Shown here piece by piece: positions 24,965 to 35,700 of a stretch of DNA of 64,000 bases (within the stretch, counting starts at the first letter, position 1; the number at the start of each line of letters is the position of its first letter). The DNA comes from Scleroderma bovista (taxonomy: Eukaryota; Basidiomycota; Agaricomycetes; Boletales; Sclerodermataceae). A model generated the notes under the pieces. The model saw only the letters and a list, made by a program, of their open reading frames with translations, was not told the origin of the DNA and ran no database searches. Both the position numbers and the translations under genes were made by a program. Location of the stretch: positions 88,869 through 152,868 of the forward strand of contig JAYMGJ010000296.1 of assembly GCA_037178675.1 (NCBI GenBank), given 5' to 3'.

Positions 24965-25287
24965 GCTGCAGCAGATAGGTCACTCTCCATGGCGCAGGTG
25001 CTGTTGTTATCATCGCTTCCTCCTTTTCTACGCTACGTATCTTCTAACACTTCCGTGTCTTCTTGGAAAGGCATCTCATCTATTTCTACATGAAAGCATC
25101 GATTTGTAGTCGCACTCCGCCCTAGTTTGCATCTCAATAACCGTTAGTTGTAACCCTGTATATACCAGGACCATGATTTACATTCGCTCGGAGTCGGGCA
25201 ATAATCTATTTACATCCGTAGACACTTCCTGCCATCAGTACCGACGTCTACTTGACTCTTTATTTAGTGTCTGTCTTCCAGACCATC
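24965..25287. other. Convergent 3' flanks; nothing recognised
   Basis: Lies between the stop of the finger gene and the stop of the sirtuin gene. No coding signal. Confidence 0.55.
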
Positions 25288-26879
25288 TTAATCAAGGTCT
25301 GATGGAGGATTATGAACACCTCTGTTCAATAGTTCGTCAACAGCTGGATCTACGGATGCTCGCGTACCGCTTGGGCAATTTTGTAAACATCATGACATCG
25401 TCGCTTCCCGACAAACGTACTCACAGGACAGCTTTAACAACGTCCCGCATCACATGTGAGGTAGATATCTCTATCTTCTCCACACCGCGCAAGCCATCGA
25501 CACGTGTTGGCCCCACATTCAGAAGTAACACTGGTTTCCTCAGTTTGATTGCGTGTCGTGCCAACCTAGTAAGGTCCGGAGTGAGTTCCGATAGAAGAAG
25601 ATGCGGACCTGCCAAGCGGAATACCTAAAGGCAGAAAAAGTTGCCAGTGTCGTCCCGACTAACAAGAGGCGATCCGACTGCTCAATGTCGTGGAATCTGA
25701 CGTGGGGGTCACAAAATTGAATCACAAAATCAAGGCAGTGGGACTGACGATCGATCCCTGATGGCAACGGGAATTGATTCACCAAAGAAGATGACGGCCG
25801 GTTTTTGCTGGTAACGGTTCAAAAGGTAGCGAAACGCATGGTTGACCAAAACGCCTTACATTCGTGTTGTGCCGGCCCTCCAACTTGCATTCAGGACACT
25901 CAGGGACGACAAAATCATCATACGAAACCCCTTCTAATTCCACCTATCACGCAACCGTCAATTAACCAGGTCGATGAGTCTGGGCCAGCACCAACATCAC
26001 CATCCGGGTTGGTCCTGGGCCTCTGCCCCATTGCTTCTAATCCTTCTACGTAGTCTTTCCAATAGGGATTGTGGGCAGAGATCCAATCTTGAAAGGTATC
26101 TCTATCCGTAGCGTGGCCATATTTACAGTGAACTCGCTGGAGTGTATTGTCAGTGCAGTGATAAGCCAGGGATCACCCCGGGGGTAGGAGGCCTACGTGT
26201 AAGGTCCCATGAAGTTCTAAAATTCGTTCGTTCATGGTGCCATCGTCCCAGAGGTGGGCGATAACCTTCTTATGAAGACCATCCACGTTTTGGGTGACTA
26301 AACGAGGTATATGGGAGGTATATTGCAGGGCTGCTAATGCACAATGGGTGGTATTGGGCTGTGCGTCGCGCACAGGTGGGTAGCCTAGGTATGAACGAAG
26401 CCTGACTCGAGCTCAGTATATGATAAGGGGCACTGATCGACATCCGAGTCCCACCAGTAACGTTGCCTATGAAATATTTAGACTAGCCGGACATAGAACC
26501 GAGCACACAAAGTGGAACATGCCTGTATGCATAACCCCTGGAGCTTTCTTCGACGAGTTCGTGATACTACAGTACAACTCTGTCAGCTTGCAGAGCGACC
26601 AAGACGTCATGACATACAAAGATTGGTCTTGCGAACCGTGATTAGGCTATGATAGCAATCCTGCCAGACGACGCACTGGTAGTTGGGGTTCATGTACCTT
26701 CCATCTTTCCCGCGGTAGGCTCTGATGCCAGAGTCGACGCTGACCCCTGCGCCGGTCAATAGCGTGACATTTCCTGGAGAAAGGAAGTTTGCGATACGTT
26801 CTACAGCGGCGCCAGGTGAGATTGGCTTGCTGGATACTTCGGTGACGACGTGCGGGATGGTTGGGACAGACACCCGCAT
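25288..26879 (-). CDS. Class II (SIRT4-type) sirtuin deacylase
   Basis: Eleven exons sum to 350 aa: 26677-26879, 26618-26627, 26523-26566, 26455-26466, 26197-26401, 25996-26136, 25860-25943, 25749-25807, 25625-25696, 25425-25565, 25288-25369. NAD-binding motifs are TGAGVSVDSGIRAYRGKDGR, TQNVDGLHKK and ELHGTLH (catalytic His); then VIFFGESIP and LLLVGTTLATFSAF. Exons 2 (10 nt) and 4 (12 nt) are microexons required to keep NYQPIFYHEL and YRQRYWLRSYLGYPP intact. The intron after exon 3 starts with GC instead of GT. The usual first zinc Cys pair is replaced by a C-x3-H (HCKYGH); the second pair is CPEC. Family members are mostly mitochondrial. The N-terminus here (MRVSVPTIPHVV) has little targeting character, so location is open. 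Confidence 0.9.
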
Positions 26880-27013
26880 GAGAAAGGAGAATTGCAATCT
26901 ATGTACGTACTACTCTCGCACAAGTTATTGTGTAGCCGGATGTAATCACGCGGTATTCATCTGCGACCACCATCTCCATTGCCAGCCAACTCTACACCAC
27001 GAGTGTGAACAAG
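26880..27013. promoter_or_regulatory. Short divergent promoter, sirtuin / PEX7
   Basis: Only 134 bases separate the two start codons on opposite strands, so core promoter elements must be shared or overlap. No TATA box was recognised. Confidence 0.6.
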
Positions 27014-28289
27014 ATGAACGTCTCGCGAAAACTACCTGCTGTGGCGCAAACACCGGGATTTGCGCATTACGCTGTCGCTTGGTCTCCCTTCCACAACCAC
27101 CGGCTGGCGATAGCTTCGGCAGCAAACTTCGGGCTAGTGGGTAATGGGAGACTGCATACTGTCTCACTCATCCTCGGCCCAGGAGGACCACACGGAATAA
27201 ATGTGGACAAGTTGTGAGTGCTTCGTCGTTTGTCCTCATCCTTGCCCAGCGATGTCCACACATAATAGTTTCGAGACGCAAGATTCCCTTTATGATGTCG
27301 CATGGTCTGAGATCCATGAAAATCAGCTTGTGGGTGGCTCGGGAGATGGTTCTATCAAGTTGTGGGATGTTACGCTGAACGTGAGCATCGTTCGGCCGAC
27401 ATTGACTGCAATACCAAATTGAAGAATGACCAAGAAGCCTTAGGACTTCCCCATCAGATCCTGGCATGAACATTCCCGTGAGGTATTCTCCGTAGATTGG
27501 TCCAACATCAGAAAGGACGTATTTATATCATCCTCGTGGGATGGCAGCGTGAAACTTGTGAGTGGACAATGGATCTTCCTTCCGACCCATTGGCTCACCA
27601 GTTTTCCAAGTGGAGCCCAGACCGCCCTCGCTCGGTGACAACTTTAAAAGCCCACCAATCATGCGTATACCAAGCCCTTTTTTCCCCACATCATCCCGAT
27701 ATACTCGCAACGTGTTCGACAGATGGTACCATAAAGATATTCGACTTACGGAACCCTGCATACGCTTCCGGTCCAGACTCGAACGCTTTCACCAACCCTG
27801 TCTCCGCTGCGGCCTTGACAGTTCCTGCTTCAGTAACCGAACTTCTGTCCTTGGATTGGAACAAATATCAGCCATTTATAATCGCCAGTACTGGGGTCGA
27901 CCGGTTAGTGAAGACCTGGGATTGTCGGATGGTAGCCAATGCTCCGCCGGCAAGTGAAGCTGTCGGGGGAGTCTGTCAATTCCAGATATCGGGACATGAA
28001 TATGCTGCGCGGAAAGTCCAGTGGAGTCCTCATAGGGCCGATATACTTGCTACGGCGAGCTACGATATGACGTGTAGGATGTACGTTCCTCCTTCATTTT
28101 CATGTGAGATCTCTATCTCACAGAAGATATCCTAGTTGGACAACGAATCCGCCGCCGGGCTCGTCACACCTTCTAAAGATTCATGATCCGCACACGGAGT
28201 TTGTGGCTGGATGTAGTTGGTCGCTATTCGATGAGGGCCTGCTTGCAAGTTGTGGATGGGATGGTAGACTCTTCGTATTCCCTGCATAA
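27014..28289 (+). CDS. PEX7: Peroxin-7, PTS2 import receptor (WD40)
   Basis: Five exons: 27014-27213, 27269-27380, 27444-27557, 27611-28080, 28136-28289 (349 aa). WD40 repeats are visible as FAHYAVAWSPFHNHRLAIAS, LYDVAWSEIHENQLVGGSGD...LWDV, VFSVDWSNIRKDVFISSSWD, CVYQALFSPHHPDILATCS...FDLR, LSLDWNKYQPFIIASTGVDR, ARKVQWSPHRADILATASYD and CSWSLFDEGLLASCGWDG. The repeat wording matches Pex7. The protein shuttles between cytosol and peroxisome and recognises PTS2 signals together with a co-receptor. Length and repeat number are normal. Confidence 0.93.
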
Positions 28290-28437
28290 AGCTTGATATA
28301 AAAAAAACGTTGTATTCTAGTATCTAACAGGGGCTTGTATCCATACTTGGGCAAGTAATCTATTCAGCGAAGCCTCCCAGCTGCTAGACTCTAATCCTTC
28401 CCCTTCGAAGTTTTCTGTGGTCACTGCTCTGTACCAT

Positions 28438-29307
28438 ATGAGCACCTGTAAAACAGCAGACGACCCGGAGGATGTCTTGTCTAGCTCCCTTCAAACCCTC
28501 TATGATTTAACTCCCATAACTTATTCAAATCCTGGCTCAGTATTCAAGTACACCACCAAGGAAACTTTGCTTTCAAATCCGAGGAAGATCATAGAACTGA
28601 AAACTCCTGATACGCAAGCTTCCAACTGGGAACTTCATGCATCGTCCATCTGGGTTGCTGCAGTTTACTTGGCAGACCACATCGAGGACTTGAAGCTGCA
28701 TCAGTTTCGCGATCGAGAGGTCGTTCGTATCCTCGAGCTAGGTGCAGGCGCGGGTCTTCCTTCCATACTCATCGCTAGCGTGTTTCCAAATGCTCGCGTC
28801 ATAGTCAGTGACTATCCAGACGCCTACCTGATCCAGACATTGTCCAGAAATGTCCAACGAAACGGTGTCTCTGCTAGTCACGCTCGTGCTGTTCCGTATG
28901 ATTGGGGGACGAACATATCTCCCCTGATCGATGGAGGTATTCAGGGGGCTCCCGAGAATGGGCAGCTGTTCGACATAGTTATAGCGGCAGACACGCTATG
29001 GAATCCGGCTCTCCACAGGCGGTTTATCTCCAGCCTAACGATGTGTCTGAAGCGGTCACACGATGCACGGGTCCACCTGGTTGCAGGATTACACACAGGG
29101 AGGTACACTATCCAATCGTTCCTTAGGGCTATAGAGATGGAAGCGGGATGTGGTCTGAGGGTGGAATACATGGTGGAGAGGGACGTTTCTGGAACAGCAT
29201 CGAGACTATGGGATGTGTCTAGGGCGGAAAGTGAAGATGAGCGAGAAAGACGCAGGTGGGTCGTATGGATAATCCTGAGATGGGAGAGTACGATGCTAGA
29301 GTCATAG
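28438..29307 (+). CDS. EFM7: EFM7/METTL21-type protein lysine methyltransferase
   Basis: Single exon, 289 aa from the first ATG (28438). The SAM-binding motif I is RILELGAGAGLPS; it is preceded by ASNWELHASSIWVAAVYLAD, typical of the family-16 methyltransferases that modify translation factors. VSDYPD (motif II), FDIVIAADTLWN (the D-x-x-Y/W-like post-motif region) and a late GLHTGRY also fit. In yeast Efm7 methylates eEF1A at the N-terminal Gly and Lys; the same substrate here is inference. The family assignment is firm, the exact orthologue less so. Confidence 0.8.
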   Translation: MSTCKTADDPEDVLSSSLQTLYDLTPITYSNPGSVFKYTTKETLLSNPRKIIELKTPDTQASNWELHASSIWVAAVYLADHIEDLKLHQFRDREVVRILELGAGAGLPSILIASVFPNARVIVSDYPDAYLIQTLSRNVQRNGVSASHARAVPYDWGTNISPLIDGGIQGAPENGQLFDIVIAADTLWNPALHRRFISSLTMCLKRSHDARVHLVAGLHTGRYTIQSFLRAIEMEAGCGLRVEYMVERDVSGTASRLWDVSRAESEDERERRRWVVWIILRWESTMLES

Positions 29308-29418
29308 AGTACAATGCTAAGAGCCACAGTAAAGAGGGATACACAAAAACGCGTGGTGGTGTCCGTCCAAGAAACGGTCCATGAAGATAATCAAAGTAAA
29401 GCCGCAGTGAAATCAAAA

Positions 29419-31263
29419 CTAGGGTCTTATTTCCTGCCCGAAAGTCAGTATGTAGACGCGGGTTTGGCCCTCACGTTCCTGTATGAAGTCAGCAAAGTGG
29501 AGCCCAGAATAAAGGTGGGGCCATACATTGTATAACACGAGACTGTCTTCAGTGGTGTCTATCCATGTGAGGTTATGAGTGCTTGCAGTGCTGGTCCTGA
29601 CATACTGCGAGCCCCGATGGTTGAATACAGTACTGACACTTCCCCAACTTTCCTGCCACCTCCAGGGTGGGTTTCGACGAGAAAGGTTCCATAAATATCG
29701 TGCGATATGAGGGTTTAAATCAAGGGTGTGTACGCGGCTGGAATGATCTCGGGGAGATGTGGCAGAGTCCTTGATATTTTCAAAGAACACGAGGCGTCTG
29801 CCAACAAGCTGGACAGCTTCTGCATGATCGGGTAGATTAAGAACCATGCAATGCCCTTGCCAGTCCTCCCAGCGTACCACTTCTTCCCCAGCGTCGGCCG
29901 ACTCCAACTTCGGCTCGTCGATGACCACAACCACTTTGCGGGAACACCCCGCAGGGCGATTGTGGTGTGCAAACTCGAATGTCACTGCGGTTAAGCGCAG
30001 TTGAGGGTCATTATAAAATAGAGTTCCGGGCTGCGGAGGTGCTATTTCCGTCGATGACGAGTTGGGACACTGTTGTAGAAAAGAGACAGTACTCCAACTC
30101 TCCGGAAGTTCGTAAGACCTTATTCGGGGAACATGGTGTTCTCGTCCACGCTGTATCTGGTAAACGCTGATCTGTGGAGGTCGCTTCCCTCGGTCAAGAA
30201 CGTAGAGGCCGTCCGAACGCCGATCGTAGGAAGTATTAGAAGAACTACTGCTACCATCCCCGTCCTCATCTGGTTGGGAGACCACTATGATGCGAGTGTC
30301 GCTTATCATGTCAAAAGAAAGCATGTCGCTAGCAAACTTGATAGAGGTCAATGTTAGACGAATGATCAATATATGGATGGAGCTTACAGTGCGAAGCGGA
30401 GATCCCCCCTGTTTCCAGTCGAACAGTGCGAGTTCTGTGATCCCCTCTTCCTTGTCCAGCTGCAAACGCACAGAGAGGGCAGCAATATCGCCACATATCT
30501 GAACCTGTTGGATGGAAACCCGCTCACCAGGAGGGGGGATTCCCCACCAATCGGTGTGGTAGCGTAGTCTGGATTGAGAAGTGTGTTGGTGCTCTTGGCC
30601 GGTACAGAGACTACGGAGGTGCAATACAGCAAGCGTTGCGGAGTTTCTGCACAAAAGAGATGAACGCTTAGTTGATTTAATGGGTGGACGTGCTTACTCC
30701 TGAGCTGGGAAATAGAGCTGCGCCAAGACCATTAAGTCTTGAAAGGGATCGATGGCTACCCTCCGTATCTCGAAGGGTACATTATAGTGATAGTAAGCTA
30801 GCCTTCCCTGAGGAATTCCTCTAAGGGATCGTAGGGCATAAATATGCAGGGTCCACGTGAAGCCGTTGTTCAAGGGGCTCTGACTCGCTTGATACAAAAA
30901 GTTTCCAGAGACACCCATGATCGTTGGTGGCGTGAAAAAGAGCCTATCCTCTGTCGACCAACTTAAGGTTGACCAACCGCGCTTATACCCTAGCAAAGGG
31001 GCAAGGCGATCTCTTGGCGAGTATCTACTAGGTAAACCGTCTCTCATGCCACAGAGCGCAAGCTCATAGCGATAACGGAGTGTGCTGGTGTGTCCGACCA
31101 TGTGATATATTACCCGAGAAGCCTGCCGATACAAGGTGATATGAAGAAACACCATACTATCGGAGGATATGACACTTACCGTGCAGAACTGGAGTAAGGA
31201 GACGGGATCCAGTTCGTCTAAGATAAGTAAAATAATCTCTCCAGAGAGATTGAAGACAGACAT
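29419..31263 (-). CDS. F-box protein of a basidiomycete-specific group
   Basis: Four exons: 31180-31263, 30698-31122, 30388-30646, 29419-30336 (561 aa). The N-terminal F-box is LSGEIILLILDELDPVSLLQ, and RYRYELALCGMRDGLPS follows, which is characteristic of a large agaricomycete F-box family with a beta-propeller-like C-terminal part. F-box proteins present substrates to SCF ubiquitin ligases; the substrate is unknown. The intron at 30337-30387 is 51 nt and free of stops, so retention would keep the frame. The start is the first ATG downstream of a GTG-initiated extension. Confidence 0.75.
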
Positions 31264-31907
31264 GACCAGCACGTCAACGAGATGATACTAAGCTTGAGCA
31301 TCCCGGGAATCCCAACTGCCATTTTATACGGTAGCTTTCAAGAGGCGTTGACGTCGTTGAAGCGGAAGACAAAAAACATGGGGCGCCGTTGACCTCACTG
31401 TCGACAGGCAGCTAAGCGGAAAACGATTAGGAATATACGGAGTCTGCGACGTCAGTACGTAGTGTGAAGGCCAGCGTTGGAAGAAGCTGCTGATCAGCCA
31501 GAGTGTCGGGATGAGGTTGCCTTGCCGGTGAGGACAATTCATAAAAAGAGCGGTACGTCTGTGACGTTTGTCATGTCAACCAGCGCTGTACACGAACGAG
31601 CTTGAAACTGTATGTTCCTTCTGTTCACTGGGAAAAATATGTAGTTGCAACAATAACAGTCGTCCATAATTGGGAAAGGTCATCGGATGGGCGCTAAGTA
31701 GATTGTTGCGACATGTCAGACTCATATATTACGTGCGGTACGAGGAAGGAACCCAGTGAGTACTTACACGAATGTGGATACGTGGTTGGTGGCTGGAAAG
31801 AACTTGAAAGCTTGACACCTTGTTCTCTCGAATAATAAGTTCTGCTGACTAAGCACTCAGTGACGAAATCCAAATCAGGAGGCCCACCCTGTACATAGCA
31901 AACGCCC
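31264..31907. other. Divergent intergenic region F-box / CRIPT
   Basis: No coding signal was found. It contains the promoters of both flanking genes. Confidence 0.5.
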
Positions 31908-32368
31908 ATGGTCTGCAAAAAGTGTGAAGCGGTGAGTCGTCAATAGGTGTGTTCTGTCTTGACATGCTAATTTTTTGCGCGTAGAAACTATCCAAAGTTG
32001 CAGCACCCGACCCGTTTACTTCGACCTCTTCCAGCATTAAAGAGGGTGGCCGGAAAATTGGTGAAAACAAGCTTTTGACCCGCCCCGGAAGCTCTAGGAA
32101 TAGGTTCCAGGTGCGTAATATCGTGAAGCATTGTTCTTAGAAAGAGACTGATGGGTGTATTGCTTAGCCATATCAAGGGAAATGCAAGGACTGTAAGCAG
32201 ACGGTGACGCAAAATAAGGCGAAATACTGTCATGGTGAGATGACATGCCCGTCTATTGTTACCACTTTCTGACTAGTCTGTCCAGGATGTGCTTATAAAA
32301 GGGGTCTATGTTCAATATGTGGTAAAACCATCCTGGATACCTCTGGATACGTCATGTCCTGCAAGTAG
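31908..32368 (+). CDS. CRIPT: CRIPT, cysteine-rich U5/PDZ-binding-like protein
   Basis: Four short exons: 31908-31931, 31985-32110, 32168-32234, 32286-32368 (99 aa). The protein begins MVCKKCEAKLSKVAAPDPF, continues GGRKIGENKLLTRPG and RFQPYQGKCKDCK, and ends GCAYKRGLCSICGKTILDT. These match CRIPT in order: an N-terminal C-x2-C, then a C-x2-C in the middle, YCHGCAYK and CSICGK, all expected to bind zinc. In animals CRIPT binds PDZ domains, but fungal conservation points to a core role linked to splicing. Because the longest exon is 126 nt, the gene is easily missed by ORF length alone. Confidence 0.92.
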
Positions 32369-32728
32369 GTGCGACGAGTTTGAGTCTGCCAGACGCATGC
32401 ATTTCCACATCATAATACCCTCTGTATTGCAATGTGTAACTTTTCTAGAATTGTACCTTATCTGCTCCGGATATTCGAGCCTGTGGGGTTGACAAGTACA
32501 TTGGCATGACGTAGGCGTAAAGAAAGAAGTGCTCCAAAGTAGCCTGGTCATACGAGAAACTTCGTCCTCAGAACACAAGGTCTTCTGCAGTGCAGTAGCG
32601 CTTGTGGCACTGCTTATTATGTAATATGCTCAGGTGGAAATATTCCTGAGTCAGCTTCGCGTGGCACGTGACTTGTAAAAGAGTAATAACGCGTGCAAAA
32701 GGCGCGTGTCCACTCATACCTCACCACG
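32369..32728. other. Promoter region of the DNMT5 gene
   Basis: About 360 bases between the CRIPT stop and the ATG at 32729. No other coding sequence. Confidence 0.5.
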
Positions 32729-35700
32729 ATGACCAAGGCGAATAAGGACAGCAAAGGACAACGGACTCTTACGACCTTCTTTGGAGGAGGTTCTCCAAAG
32801 AAGACACTAGAGAAGAAATCAGAGAAGGGCAAGGTATCAAAGGAGGTATCAGATGACTCAGATAATGCCTACGACGACGAACCTGAGGTGTCCGACAACG
32901 ATATCACACCCGAACAGTCATCCAAGACAGACGGAAAGATAGATTCTTCTAGTTTACCTCCAATCCACGACATCCCTGCCATGTTCTCTGACCTTGTTTC
33001 ACGCGTTCCTCCATTGAAAGGCGTCGCAGAACACGTTCAAGGCCGGAAACTACGTGTCGCTACCATGTGCTCTGGCACAGAGTCACCTCTCCTCGCACTT
33101 GAAATGATTTGCCAGTCCATCAAGGACCACTATGGCATCGCCTTGGAGTTCGACCACGTCTTTTCATGTGAGATCGAGCCTTTCAAGCAGGCATACATCG
33201 AACGCAATTTCAAGCCGCCACTACTTTTCAGGGATGTGTGCGAACTTGGCGAAGACGAAGCGTATGTCCTTATCTCCATCCATCGTTTATCAAGTTTTAC
33301 CTAGCATTTAGTACGACGGCTTATGGAGCACTGGCACCTGTTCCCGGAGACGTGGACTTGTTGGTCGCAGGAACTTCATGCGTCGACTACTCCAACTTGA
33401 ATAACGAAAAAAAAGGAATTGATGGCGGAGGAGAGTCAGGCAGAACTTTCCATGGCATGATGTCGTGGGTGAACAATCATCGGCCACCACTCGTTATCTT
33501 GGAAAACGTCTGCTCCGCACCCTGGGATCGAGTCAAGGATTTCTTCAAACGGCAAGGCTACAGTGCGGAGTTCATGAGAGTGGACACCAAGCTCTTCTAC
33601 ATACCCCACACGCGTACTCGCGTCTACCTCTTTGCTGTCGACAAGAAAGGATCCAACCAACCCACCGAGTGGAGAGACTGGGTCACCACGAAGCTGAAAC
33701 GCCCAGCGTCGTCTACGCTAGACGCGTTCCTTCTCCCTTCGGACGACCCCCGTATCCACCAGGCGCGGCAGAAGCTGGTACAAGATAGCGGCAGTCCCAC
33801 AGAACCAAGAACTGGACGTATCGATTGGACGAGGTGTGAATCGCGACATGCACGTGCTAGATTGGAGGAGGCCTTGGGTCCGAAGCGTCCCCTTACGAAT
33901 TGGGAAGAGGGTGAGTCTGCGTGTTTGAGTTTTTTCTTCTTCTGTAGCTGTGCAAATGTCAATTACAGGCGGTGGATGCAGAATGCCCGATTTCGCTTGG
34001 CAAGATTGGGGAATACGACAAGTAGAGCGCGTCTGGGATCTGATGGATATAAGTCTCTTACGTTCTGCAAAAATTGGCGTAGACCCTTCCTACAAGACGT
34101 GTGTGTTCCATGTCTTTCCTTTTTGCATTTTCTGACGCGCAAACAATATAGCCTCGTATGGAATCTTTCTCAGAATGTGGATCGTTCAACAGGTTCCAGC
34201 AAGTCAGGCATTTGTCCCTGTCTTACTCCGTCAATGATTCCATACATTGCAAACCGCGGAGGCCCAATGGTCGGAGTAGAAGCGTTAGCTATGCAGGGGC
34301 TCCCTGTCGATAAGCTTCTTTTGACCCGAGAAAGCCAGGACGAGCTCGCTGACCTCGCTGGTAATGCCATGTCTTCGACCGTAGTTGGAGCGTGCATCAT
34401 TGCGGCATTGATCGTCGGTAAAAGATTTCTGAAGGCTGGGGATGACAAGGAGACATACGAGATGAAGAAGCTGGACGGAGTGGAAAGGAATGATGTGGAT
34501 GCCATGGAGGTCGATTCGGAAACGCCTAGTCTTGCCGTTGAAGATCACCTCTCGGGGCATGAACACTTGGTTGAAAGGCCGCTGGATTTATCTGCTACTC
34601 AGACCAATGCCATCGAGACTGTCCTCGCTCACGCTGAACGCAGCGTGCGTCTCTGCCACTGCGAAGGTCGAAAGGATATCACTACTAGAGATTTGCTTCG
34701 TTGCAAGGATTGCGCCTCCTCCTCTTGTAAAAAGTGCGCTGGGCGTCCTGAACACAACTTCGAGCCCCTCGACGTGCTTACTATTTCGCGCCTTTCCCCG
34801 TCCTCATTTGTTCGCGAGCTTAAATCCATCTTGCCAATGTGCTTGTCAATTACTGGCGTCACAGAACAATGTATGGATGAACTCAAAGCCTCTGCAGGTG
34901 CTTCCATTCCGGAGAAACGGTGGACTAGCTGGCGAGCTGCTGTCCTCCGAGCTACGGGTTCAGAGCTACGGTTCGTGGAACCCAAGAGGCAAGAAACCTG
35001 GTCTGCGGTGTACCAATCACCAACAGCCGCGTTTGAGTTATATCTCGATCCCAAGCAGACCGAGTGGCGGTTGTATGCCAAGCCTCTGGATAGTGAACCT
35101 GCTAATGCAGAAATTCGTCGACTCCTGCAAATTCCTGTTGCGAGGCTCAAGTGCGATGGCGATTTTCTCAAAGGTCGATGGCAGTTTGCCTTGCCTCATC
35201 CGACTGATGTCCGCATCACCGTCACTGGTGCTGGTCAACTTGTCCCTTCCTGGGAGGCACGCCTTGGCTTGATGGATGAGGAGTTCAAAGAGAAGCGTGT
35301 CCACTCACACTTGAGTGTTTCTGTTCCAGTGGATCAGAAATCGCTCTTCGACCGTGACATTTCCGGGACATATGCACTCCTTGACAAGTGCGGGACTGCC
35401 TGCGGTGCGCTTCACAGGAGGGTGGAAGGTTCAGACAATGACTCGCTGCCGGCTCTGTTCATGATGCTTGATCCGACTCGTTGCGGTGATGCTAAAGACG
35501 ACTCTTTCGTTTTCACAACTAGCATTCGTAGATACGAATTTGGCGAGTTCCGGCCTATCGTTTGCAAACTAGCCTCGTCGTGGCGACAATCGGACATCCA
35601 AGAAAGCCAATCTATTGTCTGTCATGTGCCTGTGCTCTGGAAAGATTCGAGCGATATCACCCTCAAGGTTTGTTTTCTCCAGACGGCAGTTTTTGCACCA

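Noticed and set aside
30337..30387. Coding use of the 51-nt stop-free intron of the F-box gene
   Set aside because: It has standard GTAAGC...AAG borders and an Ile/Leu/Thr composition unlike its flanks; treated as an intron, although retention would keep the frame.
31849..32578. Minus-strand ORFs opposite CRIPT
   Set aside because: Once the four-exon CRIPT gene was recognised on the plus strand, these frames had no support left.
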